Part shown: piece by piece, positions 41,989-51,561 of the stretch
How positions within the stretch are numbered: the stretch's first letter is position 1
Layout of the letters: every line of letters begins with the position of its first letter
From: CFX2 sp038328375
GTDB lineage: Bacteria > Chloroflexota > Anaerolineae > Aggregatilineales > Phototrophicaceae
Direction: 5' to 3'
Assembly (NCBI GenBank): GCA_038328375.1
Contig: JBBQLX010000014.1
Location: 1-64,000 of the forward strand
Length of the DNA: 64,000 nucleotides
The notes under the pieces: generated by a model
Database searches by the model: none
Told to the model about the DNA's origin: nothing
The model's input: the letters and a program-made list of their open reading frames with translations, nothing else
Program-made: the position numbers and the translations under genes

Positions 41989-42903
41989 ATGACTGACTGG
42001 TATTTGATTGTCGGGCTGGGCAACCCCGGCAAAGACTATGAAGACACTCGCCACAATGTCGGCTTCCGCGTTGCGGACGAATTGGCGCGGCGTTATGGGC
42101 TGGCCTTCGGCAAAACCGAGCGCAAGGCACAGGTCGCCAGCGGAACCATCAAAGACAAAAAGGTGATCGTCGCTAAACCGCAAACTTACATGAACCTGAG
42201 TGGGGAAGCGGTGCGGTCACTGGTTGATTTCTACAAGGTCGAACTGGCAAACATTCTCGTAATTGCAGACGACCTTGATATTCCACTGGGTACGGTGCGG
42301 CTGCGACAGACGGGCGGCGCGGGTGGGCAAAACGGTATCAAGAATATCATCCAACACCTTGCTACGCCGGACTTCAGCCGTTTGCGCTTCGGCATTGGTC
42401 GTCCGCCGGGAAAGATGCAGGCCAAGGATTATGTCCTGAGCGCGTTCAAAGGTGACGATGCGATTCTGGCTTCGCAGGTGATTGATCGGGCTTCGGACGC
42501 GGTTGAAACGTGGTTGGTCGAAGGAATTGATCTGGCGATGACGCGCCACAACGGTGATATTGACCAGCCGAAACCCACGCCGAAAAAAGCTGCACCTGAA
42601 AAACGCAAACAAGTTGAGTTAGAACCGGACTTCGAACAACTTAAAAACCATTTGGATGTCGAGGGTCGGTTGAAGTGGTGGCCTTCCAAACGCTCAAAGC
42701 AACTGGTGGTGCTCGATTATCTGGCGACGAAGTTTGAAGCGGGCAAAACTTACAGCGAATCTGATGTCAATCACCTGCTCAACCAATGGCATACCTTTGG
42801 TGATCCTGCACTACTACGGCGGGAACTCTTTGACGATGGCCTAATTAACCGTCAGCAAGACGGCACAGAATATTGGTACACGCCCAGCACGAAAAATTAT
42901 TAG
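41989..42903 (+). CDS. pth: Peptidyl-tRNA hydrolase fused to DUF2087 domain
   Basis: 304 residues, about 110 longer than a usual Pth. Residues 1-195 are Pth, which frees peptides from stalled peptidyl-tRNA: VGLGNPGKDYEDTRHNVGF with Asn12 and catalytic His22, KPQTYMNLSG with Asn69, and DDLDIPLG with Asp94. The usual GGHNG motif reads GGQNG (Gln114). Residues about 213-300 match DUF2087 (VEGRLKWWPSKRSKQLVVLDY, LNQWHTFGDPALLRREL), a small domain often found on regulators and seen as a nucleic-acid-binding-like module. The fusion is unusual. The ribosome site is weak. Confidence 0.93.
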   Translation: MTDWYLIVGLGNPGKDYEDTRHNVGFRVADELARRYGLAFGKTERKAQVASGTIKDKKVIVAKPQTYMNLSGEAVRSLVDFYKVELANILVIADDLDIPLGTVRLRQTGGAGGQNGIKNIIQHLATPDFSRLRFGIGRPPGKMQAKDYVLSAFKGDDAILASQVIDRASDAVETWLVEGIDLAMTRHNGDIDQPKPTPKKAAPEKRKQVELEPDFEQLKNHLDVEGRLKWWPSKRSKQLVVLDYLATKFEAGKTYSESDVNHLLNQWHTFGDPALLRRELFDDGLINRQQDGTEYWYTPSTKNY

Positions 42904-42932
42904 CGCCTCAGCCTGAGTGGTGTTGTATACCC

Positions 42933-43571
42933 ATGAATGCATCAATCTGGCTGTCATTAGCGCTTATACATATCACAGCGGTCATTACCCCCGGCGCGAA
43001 CTTTCTAGGTGTCACACAGGCGGCATTAACCCGTTCACGCCGTGCCGGATTGTGGGTGGCAGCCGGCATCATCACCGGATCATTCATGCATGTTGCGGCT
43101 GGAATGATCGGTTTCGCGGCGATTATTTCAAAGATTCCACTACTGTTCGCGGCGATTAGACTGCTGGGCGGATTGTACTTCGCCTATACCGGCTTCAAGA
43201 TGCTCAAAGCCGCTTATACTCAATTTCGCCTCGCCAGTGCCGCATATACCGATACCACACAGGTCATGCTTAGCGACTTGACACCTTCCGAGGCCTATCG
43301 ACGCGGCTTATTCACGCATCTATCTAATCCCGCTTCGATGTTGTATTACGTGTCGCTGTTCACCGGATTTGTTCCGGTTAGCGCCAGCCTGCTGGAAAAG
43401 TTATTGATCGCGATTGCGCTACTCGGCACAACCGCAAGTTGGTATCTGCTGGTGGCCTTCTTATTTTCGCAGTCACGTATCCGGCGGTTCTATTTTCGCC
43501 TGATGCCTTACATGAACACACTGTTTGGTTTGCTCTGGATTGCCCTCGCTATCAAATTGATATTCGCGTGA
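42933..43571 (+). CDS. LysE/RhtB family amino acid exporter
   Basis: 212 residues from the ATG at 42933. It has five or six hydrophobic helices. The family signature TPGANFLGVTQAALTRSRRAGLWVAAGI is at residues about 17-44, and FYLSNPASMLYY (LTHLSNP...) appears mid-protein. LysE/RhtB proteins export amino acids such as lysine, threonine or homoserine lactone; which one cannot be told here. It follows pth by 29 bases and may be co-transcribed. Confidence 0.85.
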   Translation: MNASIWLSLALIHITAVITPGANFLGVTQAALTRSRRAGLWVAAGIITGSFMHVAAGMIGFAAIISKIPLLFAAIRLLGGLYFAYTGFKMLKAAYTQFRLASAAYTDTTQVMLSDLTPSEAYRRGLFTHLSNPASMLYYVSLFTGFVPVSASLLEKLLIAIALLGTTASWYLLVAFLFSQSRIRRFYFRLMPYMNTLFGLLWIALAIKLIFA

Positions 43572-43608
43572 ACAAGGCAAAAAATGGACAAGTATCATCC
43601 TCTAAAAG

Positions 43609-44760
43609 CTAATGCAAAGCGTACAGGTTTCCAGCGACAGTGTTGAAATAAACCGCGCCGTCGCCTACCGCCATACCATCCAAGACTGGTCCTTTGCCAA
43701 TAAATGTCCAAGCGATCTCACCCGATTCGGCATTCAAGGCATAGAATGGCCTGTCAGCGTTGTCATCGTCATTTCCACCATGTGCGCCAACACCGAAATA
43801 GATGAGTCCATTAGCGAGTGAGGGTGCAGCGGTTCCCCAATCGGCAAGCGGGGTTATCCATTTCTGGTGACCCGTTTTAATATCCAAAGCGTAAAAGTTC
43901 TGGCTGCTATGTCCAACATAAATCGTATCACCGGTCACAATCGGCGCTGACCATTCGGCAGGATCTCTACCAGCAGGTTTATCGCCTTTGATGCTCCACA
44001 TTTCCTCGCCAGTGGCGGCGTTTAGTGCTTTGAATTGGTTGCCATCTGTACCAGCGTAAATTACACCGTTGCTAGCGGCTAAGGGCATCCAGCTATTGGA
44101 CAACTTGACCTTCCAAACAACCTCACCGGTCGTGATGTTTAGGGCATAAAGCGTATTTTTGGTAGGGAAATACACATTTTCACCTTCAGCAACCGCTTCC
44201 CAATAAACGGGACTGCCAGTTTCGACTTTCCAATTTTGGATGTGGGTCTGGCGGTTAATACTGTAAAACACACCTTTCTCACTGCCGACAAATAAATCAT
44301 CACCAACAATCAAGGGTGTGGCTGACCAAACAGCACTATCCGTTTCAAATGACCATAAGAGCTTGCCATCAGTACGATTGACCGCGTACAGACCTTTATC
44401 ACCGCTGCCGAAATACACCGTGTCATCAGCAATAGCGACTGCCGATACAAAGTTGCCTACAGACGGGAACTTCCAGATGGTTTCTCCTGTTTCGGCATTT
44501 AAGGCGTACAAGTCGCCTTCATATGTACCTTTGTAGAGTACGTCATCAGCATAGATGGGAGCAAAAGGCGCAACACCTAAATTTTTCTGCCACTTCATAC
44601 CCTGCAATGTGGGTAAACCGCTGTTGGCATAGACACCCGTTCTTCCCACACCACCGCGATACAAAACGGGTTCTTCGGAGGTCAAGCGAGCCGCCGTATT
44701 ATTTATGTTACCTATAAGTAATATGAGCCCGAGTAAACGGAGCAGAAGGTATCGCATCAT
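43609..44760 (-). CDS. PQQ-repeat beta-propeller protein, secreted
   Basis: 383 residues. Residues 1-25 are a signal peptide (LLLRLLGLILLIGN). The mature part has at least seven PQQ-like blades marked by A-x-x-G-x-x-x-W strands: ALNAETGETIWKF, ALNITTGEVVWKV, ALNAATGEEMWSI, ALDIKTGHQKWIT and ALNAESGEIAWTF. Such eight-bladed propellers serve as PQQ dehydrogenases or as scaffolds like BamB. No cofactor site is clear, so scaffold or binding roles are as likely as an enzyme. It is divergent from the sorbosone-dehydrogenase-like gene 195 bases away. Confidence 0.8.
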   Translation of the reverse strand: MMRYLLLRLLGLILLIGNINNTAARLTSEEPVLYRGGVGRTGVYANSGLPTLQGMKWQKNLGVAPFAPIYADDVLYKGTYEGDLYALNAETGETIWKFPSVGNFVSAVAIADDTVYFGSGDKGLYAVNRTDGKLLWSFETDSAVWSATPLIVGDDLFVGSEKGVFYSINRQTHIQNWKVETGSPVYWEAVAEGENVYFPTKNTLYALNITTGEVVWKVKLSNSWMPLAASNGVIYAGTDGNQFKALNAATGEEMWSIKGDKPAGRDPAEWSAPIVTGDTIYVGHSSQNFYALDIKTGHQKWITPLADWGTAAPSLANGLIYFGVGAHGGNDDDNADRPFYALNAESGEIAWTFIGKGPVLDGMAVGDGAVYFNTVAGNLYALH

Positions 44761-44955
44761 TCATCCTTTATGAACCTATCTAATTTGCCAGAAATACACG
44801 GGTTACGATCCAATGGTTCAAACGCAATGTCATACATCAGTTGCAAAGTCATTAAAGACAGGTAAAATACCTCGCAGGTTTTTATGAAATGTTTCCTCCT
44901 TCTCGTTATTCAAAATCTCCAGAAGATTTCCGCACTAATCAGAAATAAGCGTCTA

Positions 44956-46845
44956 ATGCCTTCAATCAACATCAATTCCACCCTGACAAAATTTTGCGTA
45001 CTCCTGCTTGTGCTGGTCGCGGCAGCCTGTTCGCCTGCCCCTGAACCCACACCGGACATCAATGAACTGGTGTCGGCAACTATTACAGCAAAGGAGCAAG
45101 CAGTTGCGCGAACTGCCCCTACTTTAGACTCGCCGGACAGCGATTCGGTGTTTGACAACATCGCTGAAGTTAAACTGGTGTGGAGTTGGATTCGCCCATT
45201 GGCCGAGGATGAAGTATATGATCTTCGCGTTTGGGCAGATGGAGCCGATCATAACGGCATCGCCCGCACCCAAGATAATCATTTTGATCTGACAAACTGG
45301 CTGCTCTACCAAAAGCCGGGGAAATTCCATTGGACGGTCGCAGTTATTAAAAAGGATTCCGGTGGAAGTGCCGCCGATGAACTATCCGACACTCCCGCTG
45401 ACCACAGCTTCGTCCTCAGTAAATTCGACATGAACATCATGGACTTGCCGGAGGGTTTCGAGTCCAAGTTGTATGCCCATCTGCCAATTACGCAGCCGAC
45501 GGTTGTCACCTTTGATTCAAGTGGCGCGATGGTCGTCTTATCGCTGGATGGTCACATCGTCAAAATGACAGACGATGACCACGATGGCTATGCTGAAACC
45601 AGTACCATGCTGTTTGACGATCCCGGTGACAAAGTTAATTATGCGGTTGGTTTGGCATATCATGATGGTAAGACTTACATCTCGGATGCCGGACGCATCA
45701 GCATCCTGACTGACAGTGATAACGACGGCAAACTGGACACTATCCAACCGATTGTTGAGGGCTTGCCCACATGGAAGCATACCTTCCACTCGAATAATGG
45801 CATCGCTTTTGGGCCAGACAACAAACTGTATGTGGGCGTAGGCGCGACTACCGATCACGGTCCGCTGCAAGACAAATACGAAGCGTCGATTTTACGAATG
45901 AACCCCGATGGCAGCGATTTGGAAGTGTTTGCCACTGGCTTCCGTAACCCCTATGACCTCACCTTTTCACCCAAGGGCGAATTGTTCACAGCCGACAACA
46001 GCCCTGATGAACCGGACAGTACACTGGCATACTTGCCACCCGAAGAACTGGATTTTGTGCAGCAGGGCAAAAATTATGGTTTCCCTTACGTCTACGGCAT
46101 GGCAGGTTCAGCTGGTGATTACACTGCACCCGTGAACGACTTTTATACCTCTTCAGCCAGCAGCGGTCTCACCTATTATTCCGCTACTCAATTTCCACCC
46201 GACTATCGTGGAATTTTCGTGGCGCAGTTCGGGACGGGCGCGGCGTTCCCTAAACAGCTTGCTTTACAAAATGGTCAAATTGTGGCGTTTGTGAAATTAA
46301 CATCTGATGGTAAGGGTGGCTATACCGGCAAATGGCAGCCTTTTGCCCGCTTCCGCACCGAGTTAGGAGTCTACAATCCAATTGATGTGACGGTTGGGCC
46401 AGATGGCGCTTTGTACGTGATGGAGTGGAATACAGGTACGGTTTACCGCGTTACTTACACAGGCGCACCTATCTCCGAGGCCACGGCTGAAGCAACCGCA
46501 GAATCGACTACCGATGTGCAGACGAGTAGTAGCGACAGTCTTGTGTCACAAGGGGAAGCCATTTTCCGCAATGGTGTTAATGGCGCTCCACCCTGCATTA
46601 CTTGCCATCTGTTGGATAAGGGCGCGGCAGGCGTAGGTCCTTCTTTGTTGGGGCTCAGCGAGGTCGCTGGTTCAAGAGTGGCGGGATTGAGTGCTGAAGA
46701 TTATGTACGACAATCTATATTGCAGCCCAACGATTATCTGGTAGAAGGCTATATCGCGGGCGTGATGTATCAAGGCTACGCGGGTCAACTCCAAACAAGC
46801 GATGTGGATGCGCTGGTGGCTTATGTGCTGTCGCTCAAGAAATAG
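44956..46845 (+). CDS. Sorbosone/glucose dehydrogenase-like propeller fused to cytochrome c, lipoprotein
   Basis: 629 residues from the ATG at 44956; an in-frame start at 44884 would lengthen the signal. The lipobox VAAAC gives a membrane-attached lipoprotein. Residues about 145-530 are a PQQ-dependent sugar dehydrogenase-like propeller (LPEGFESKLYAHLPITQP, ATGFRNPYDLTFSP, ADNSPDEPDS, VQQGKNYGFPYVYG). After an Ala/Thr/Ser linker (ATAEATAESTT) a cytochrome c domain follows with CITCH near residue 553. Substrate oxidation outside the cell, passing electrons to the attached heme, is the expected role. The substrate is unknown. Confidence 0.85.
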   Translation: MPSININSTLTKFCVLLLVLVAAACSPAPEPTPDINELVSATITAKEQAVARTAPTLDSPDSDSVFDNIAEVKLVWSWIRPLAEDEVYDLRVWADGADHNGIARTQDNHFDLTNWLLYQKPGKFHWTVAVIKKDSGGSAADELSDTPADHSFVLSKFDMNIMDLPEGFESKLYAHLPITQPTVVTFDSSGAMVVLSLDGHIVKMTDDDHDGYAETSTMLFDDPGDKVNYAVGLAYHDGKTYISDAGRISILTDSDNDGKLDTIQPIVEGLPTWKHTFHSNNGIAFGPDNKLYVGVGATTDHGPLQDKYEASILRMNPDGSDLEVFATGFRNPYDLTFSPKGELFTADNSPDEPDSTLAYLPPEELDFVQQGKNYGFPYVYGMAGSAGDYTAPVNDFYTSSASSGLTYYSATQFPPDYRGIFVAQFGTGAAFPKQLALQNGQIVAFVKLTSDGKGGYTGKWQPFARFRTELGVYNPIDVTVGPDGALYVMEWNTGTVYRVTYTGAPISEATAEATAESTTDVQTSSSDSLVSQGEAIFRNGVNGAPPCITCHLLDKGAAGVGPSLLGLSEVAGSRVAGLSAEDYVRQSILQPNDYLVEGYIAGVMYQGYAGQLQTSDVDALVAYVLSLKK

Positions 46846-46912
46846 ACGTAAGGTGCGAAAGAATCAAGCGCTCCAGAGCATCTAAAGAACACAGAAATTG
46901 ACAATCCTTTAC

Positions 46913-47155
46913 TTAATCCCACCAGCGATACCACTCTTTGCGGCGTGTGCCATACACACGACCAATTGGCCCCGGAGACATGTAATATAACCACACCCAA
47001 AAGATCGCCAGTAGGACAAAGCTGCCAATCGCACCGATGACCATACCCATAATGCCGCCCATCGTCACATCGCGCCCCGTCCGCTGGTGAATATAGGCGG
47101 TTCCAAATGAGCCAATTAACGCGCCAAATATTGACCACATCGCCAAGTACCACAT
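46913..47155 (-). CDS. Small two-helix membrane protein
   Basis: 80 residues with two hydrophobic helices (about 5-22 and 33-58) separated by QRTGRDVTMGG, and a basic tail (YGTRRKEWYRWWD). No family is recognised. It lies between the sugar dehydrogenase and mfd, divergent from mfd by about 225 bases. Function unknown. Confidence 0.5.
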   Translation of the reverse strand: MWYLAMWSIFGALIGSFGTAYIHQRTGRDVTMGGIMGMVIGAIGSFVLLAIFWVWLYYMSPGPIGRVYGTRRKEWYRWWD

Positions 47156-47381
47156 GTGGAAATCCTTATCTCTTTTACACTGATAATTACAGCATACAAT
47201 AATTCAGTAAGGTTTATGAAAAGGATTAATGAGTATCGTAAATTTCCTAAAGGATAACGTCGTTAGAAACCACACCGACCATGTTCTCATTCCCTTTTTA
47301 GCTCCACAGTTTATAATAGATGGTTCTTCGTTGACCGACAGCTCATTTTGATTCACTATTCAGGACAGTGCTGAAACCCAT

Positions 47382-50300
47382 ATGCAATTAACCGGACTTC
47401 TTGATCTTTTACGCGGCAGCAGTGTCTACCGTGATTTGCTCACCCGATTACAAGGTGAGACAGCCATGCCCGATTTAGCTGTGATCCGTGCCGCCCGCCC
47501 TTTCTTGCTGGCAGCACTGGCACAGGAATGGTCTGCGCCGATTATCTACATCACGGGGCGGGTTGACCGCGCCTATAATGTGTCCGAGCAGCTGCCCGTT
47601 TGGTTAGGCGAACGTCCAATTTATCGCTTTGCCGAACCAACTGCCCTGTTTTATGAACGTACCTCATGGGTTGAGAATGTGGTTCGAGGACGCATAGCCA
47701 CACTCGCAGCCCTCACACCGCCAGAGGAAATTACTGCACCGAATGACTTCCTATCTACGGGCGTTCAACAGCCGATCATTATTACCTCGGCGCGCGCCAT
47801 CATGCAGCGCACGATGCCTGTCAACCAGTTCCGCAAAGCAACCTTATTAATCAAGCCCGGTCAGCGCCATACACTCGATGTACTGCTGAATCGCTGGCTC
47901 AAACTCGGTTATGAACCGGCTAGTGTGGTGGTTGAGCCGGGAACATTTAGCAGGCGCGGGGGTGTGGTGGATATTTTCCCGCTGGCGGCTGACAAACCGA
48001 TCCGCATTGATTTCTTCGATGATGAGATTGACAGCATCCGTATCTTTGATCCATCAACCCAGCGTTCGGCTGATAAGCTGGCTTATGTGGCTATTCCTCC
48101 GGCGCGTGAAGTGCTGCCCGAACAAACGCCACCGCTGGCGGCTCATCTTGCATCATATTTTTCCAGCTTGCCATCAGCAAGTGAAGATATGACCTCGTCG
48201 TATCGCGATGCCGAACCGCTAACGAACGGAGTGGCTTTCCCGTACCTCGAACACTATATCCCCTATATTTATCCACAGCCCGTCAGTCTATTGGACTATG
48301 CACCACAGGATGCGTTGATCGTGGTCGAGGATTGGGCCGAACTGCGCGATACGATTGCAGGCATTGAGGAAGGCGCGATCCGAACGCGTACCGAGCGCCT
48401 ATCTGCTAACCAACTGGCTGCTGACCATCCACTGCCATACCTGACATGGGATGCGCTGGCAGAAGAATTCGAGAACCGCACCACTATTCATTTTGGCGCG
48501 ATGTCCTATACCGATGACGACGAAGAGGAAGCACCCGAAGAATCATCTGAAGAGGCGATTAGCTTCCGCAACGTGTTCGCTCCGGAAGAACGCTTTGGTG
48601 GTCAGTTGAAGCCGCTGCTGGTTCGCCTGCGAAATGCTCAAAAGACAGGTGACTGTGCCGTTGTCGTCTCGCAGCAATCGGTGCGCGTAGCCGATTTGTG
48701 GCGCGAACAAGAAGGATTCGTGCCAACCGTCAAAGATGTTATTGATCCACCTAAACCCGGCACATTCTTACTCGTAGATGGGGCATTGGGCGAAGGTTGG
48801 AAGCTGCGTCTGCCCGGTATCGAAGTCCACTTATTAACCGATGCTGAAATCTTCGGCTGGAATCGGCCTGAACCACGCCGCCGCAAAACCGTAACCAAAG
48901 GTCGTCTGCCTGAATCCAGTTATGCCGATCTCAATCCCGGTGATTTTGTCGTGCATCAGGATTATGGTATCGGGCGCTTCGGTGGGATGCGCCGCCGCAC
49001 GATTGAAGGCAACGAACGCGAATATCTGGTAATCGAATTTGCGGGTACGGATATGGTATTCGTCCCGATCCATCAGGCCGACCGCCTTACCCGCTATGTG
49101 GGGCCGGATGACCGTCCACCGAGCCTGAGCCGACTCGGTAAACCCGATTGGGCAAAGGTCACCAGTCAAGCACGGAAAGCCGTCGAGGACGAGGCCAAAG
49201 AACTACTGGAACTTTACGCCCAGCGCATTGCAACGCCGGGTTTTGCTTTCGCGCCGGATACCCCTTGGCAGCACGAACTGGAAGCATCCTTTCCCTACGT
49301 CGAAACTGATGATCAACTACGAGCAATCCGTGAGGTTAAAAGCGATATGGAACGTCAGGTTCCAATGGATCGGCTGATATGCGGCGAGGTCGGTTATGGT
49401 AAAACCGAAGTCGCGTTGCGGGCTGCCTTCAAAGCGGTCATGGGCGGCAAGCAAGTCGCTCTGCTTGTCCCAACAACAGTATTAGCCCAGCAGCATTATG
49501 AAAACTTCAGCCAACGGCTGCGGAACTTTCCGGTCAAAGTGGAGATGATTTCGCGCTTCCGCACCAAAGATGAACAGCGGGCGATCTTACCACTGGTGGC
49601 AAACGGCGAGATCGACATCATCATCGGCACGCACCGCATATTACAAGATGACGTGGTCTTCAACAATCTGGGCTTGGCGATTATTGATGAGGAACAGCGC
49701 TTTGGTGTAACCCACAAAGAGTCACTCAAGCGAATGCGGACAGAAGTGGATGTGCTGACTCTGACCGCGACACCTATTCCTCGCACCCTTTATATGAGCT
49801 TGACGGGTGTGCGTGACATTACCATGATCCAAACGCCGCCGGAAGAACGACTGCCAATTGTTACCCACGTTGGCCCGTTTGATGACCGTTTAGTGCGCCA
49901 AGCAATAGTGCGCGAAATGGAGCGCGGTGGGCAAGTCTTCTATGTCCATAATCGCATTAACACAATGGACTCGGTGCGCGAAAAACTGGAAGAAATCGTG
50001 CCGGAAGCCCGCGTGGTTGAAGGTCATGGGCAGATGGATGAACGCCTATTGGAAAAGGTCATGGGTGCGTTCGGGCGTGGCGAGTACGATATTCTGCTCT
50101 CAACCTCGATCATCGAAAACGGTATCGACATTCCAAACGCCAATACACTCATTGTGGATCGTGCCGATTGGTTCGGCATGTCGCAGCTTTACCAATTACG
50201 TGGGCGAGTGGGGCGCAGCGCTCAGCAGGCATTCACCTACTTCTTCCACCCCAGCAACAATCGGCTGACGGATGAAGCCCGTGTCCGTTTGGAGGCGCTT

Positions 50301-50942
50301 GCAGAATACACCGAACTGGGCGCAGGCTACCAGATTGCTATGCGTGACCTTGAACTGCGTGGTGCAGGTGACATCCTGAGTACCCGCCAAACCGGACATG
50401 TGGCGGCAATCGGATTACATTTCTACACGCAATTACTGACCCAAGCCGTTCAGCAGCTTAAGAGCAACATCGACCACGACGTTCAACCACCGATTGTTGT
50501 AAGCAATGTCACCATCGACTTACCTTTACCTGCCTATTTGCCCAACGACTGGATTAGCGAGATGGCGCTGCGGTTGCAAATTTACCGGCGCGTTGGAAGC
50601 CTGACCAGTATGGAAGATGTTGATATGATGCGCGACGAACTGCGCGACCGTTTTGGCACTCTCCCGCCTGCGGTAGATGGGTTGATGTACGGCATTGATG
50701 TCAAAATCTTAGCGCAAAAAGCTGGTGCGACGGGGGTTATCACCATTAACGATGTCATCCATATCAAGCTGCCTTATCTAGCGGAGGTCAACCGCGAAAA
50801 ATTAGAGGCTGATCTCGGTAATGGAGTGCGCGTAACACGGACAGCCGTCATGGTTCAGACTGGTGATGAAACATGGCAGTTGCAACTGCTTGATGTACTC
50901 AGCAAATTGGCTGAAGGCGCTCATGCAGGAATCGGGTCGTAG
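47382..50942 (+). CDS. mfd: Transcription-repair coupling factor
   Basis: 1186 residues, full length. It removes RNA polymerase stalled at DNA lesions and brings in UvrA. The N-terminal UvrB-like part (residues 1-400, RGGVVDIFPL) lacks ATPase motifs as expected. The RNA-polymerase-interacting CarD-like domain is near 516-580 (GDFVVHQDYGIGRFGGM). The translocase has Walker A GEVGYGKTE near 668, the DEEQRFG box near 769, TATPIPRTLYMS, and QLRGRVGRS. The C-terminal TRCF domain ends the protein. It is a single gene convergent with the CoA-binding protein. Confidence 0.98.
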   Translation: MQLTGLLDLLRGSSVYRDLLTRLQGETAMPDLAVIRAARPFLLAALAQEWSAPIIYITGRVDRAYNVSEQLPVWLGERPIYRFAEPTALFYERTSWVENVVRGRIATLAALTPPEEITAPNDFLSTGVQQPIIITSARAIMQRTMPVNQFRKATLLIKPGQRHTLDVLLNRWLKLGYEPASVVVEPGTFSRRGGVVDIFPLAADKPIRIDFFDDEIDSIRIFDPSTQRSADKLAYVAIPPAREVLPEQTPPLAAHLASYFSSLPSASEDMTSSYRDAEPLTNGVAFPYLEHYIPYIYPQPVSLLDYAPQDALIVVEDWAELRDTIAGIEEGAIRTRTERLSANQLAADHPLPYLTWDALAEEFENRTTIHFGAMSYTDDDEEEAPEESSEEAISFRNVFAPEERFGGQLKPLLVRLRNAQKTGDCAVVVSQQSVRVADLWREQEGFVPTVKDVIDPPKPGTFLLVDGALGEGWKLRLPGIEVHLLTDAEIFGWNRPEPRRRKTVTKGRLPESSYADLNPGDFVVHQDYGIGRFGGMRRRTIEGNEREYLVIEFAGTDMVFVPIHQADRLTRYVGPDDRPPSLSRLGKPDWAKVTSQARKAVEDEAKELLELYAQRIATPGFAFAPDTPWQHELEASFPYVETDDQLRAIREVKSDMERQVPMDRLICGEVGYGKTEVALRAAFKAVMGGKQVALLVPTTVLAQQHYENFSQRLRNFPVKVEMISRFRTKDEQRAILPLVANGEIDIIIGTHRILQDDVVFNNLGLAIIDEEQRFGVTHKESLKRMRTEVDVLTLTATPIPRTLYMSLTGVRDITMIQTPPEERLPIVTHVGPFDDRLVRQAIVREMERGGQVFYVHNRINTMDSVREKLEEIVPEARVVEGHGQMDERLLEKVMGAFGRGEYDILLSTSIIENGIDIPNANTLIVDRADWFGMSQLYQLRGRVGRSAQQAFTYFFHPSNNRLTDEARVRLEALAEYTELGAGYQIAMRDLELRGAGDILSTRQTGHVAAIGLHFYTQLLTQAVQQLKSNIDHDVQPPIVVSNVTIDLPLPAYLPNDWISEMALRLQIYRRVGSLTSMEDVDMMRDELRDRFGTLPPAVDGLMYGIDVKILAQKAGATGVITINDVIHIKLPYLAEVNREKLEADLGNGVRVTRTAVMVQTGDETWQLQLLDVLSKLAEGAHAGIGS

Positions 50943-50945
50943 CCA

Positions 50946-51425
50946 CTACTCCGGCAAACGACCCATTACACCATATACACCCCGTACTAGACGGTGGAAT
51001 CCATCGGAGGGCTTGCCAAACATCAACGGGCAAGCTCCCGCAATGACTGAAATATTATGTTCACGGCAGTAGGAAACGGCTGTTTCGGAAACGCTGCTGC
51101 CGGGGCCATGTACCCCACCATGCATCCACACGCGGGAAACACCTGCCTCGACGCAATCCTTGACTACTGCATCCGTCGCTTCAGCGCGGGTAACAATCAC
51201 GACACCATCGACGTGACCGGGAATATCTTTCAAATGCTTATAGCAAGTAACTCCCTCAACCGTTTCGGCATTCGGGTTTACAGGAAACACTTCGTAACCA
51301 GAGTCTCGAAATCGTCTGTAAATTGCATTCGCGGTGTTGTTTGGATTCTTGTGCGAAACACCTGCAATCGCAATCCGTTTTTGTGATAGAAAATCATCGA
51401 CTTTTGTCTTTAAAGTGGTAGCCAT
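50946..51425 (-). CDS. CoA-binding domain protein
   Basis: 159 residues from the ATG at 51425 with a GGAGAG site. It is a Rossmann-type CoA-binding domain (RIAIAGVSHKNPNNTANAIYR, VFPVNPNAETVEGVTCYKHL, VWMHGGVHGPGSS). It lacks the ligase parts of acyl-CoA synthetases and so resembles the small YccU-type CoA-binding proteins. Its ligand-related role is unknown. It converges with mfd. Confidence 0.88.
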   Translation of the reverse strand: MATTLKTKVDDFLSQKRIAIAGVSHKNPNNTANAIYRRFRDSGYEVFPVNPNAETVEGVTCYKHLKDIPGHVDGVVIVTRAEATDAVVKDCVEAGVSRVWMHGGVHGPGSSVSETAVSYCREHNISVIAGACPLMFGKPSDGFHRLVRGVYGVMGRLPE

Positions 51426-51561
51426 TATTTCTCTCCGCAAATGATCAGTCAAGACATTTGACCTCACTTTACATGCGGCGAATTTTAGGGAGTAGTAATG
51501 GCTGTAATCAGTCCGAGATTACACTCATCCCTTTTAGTCCAGATAAGTATTTCAAACGATA

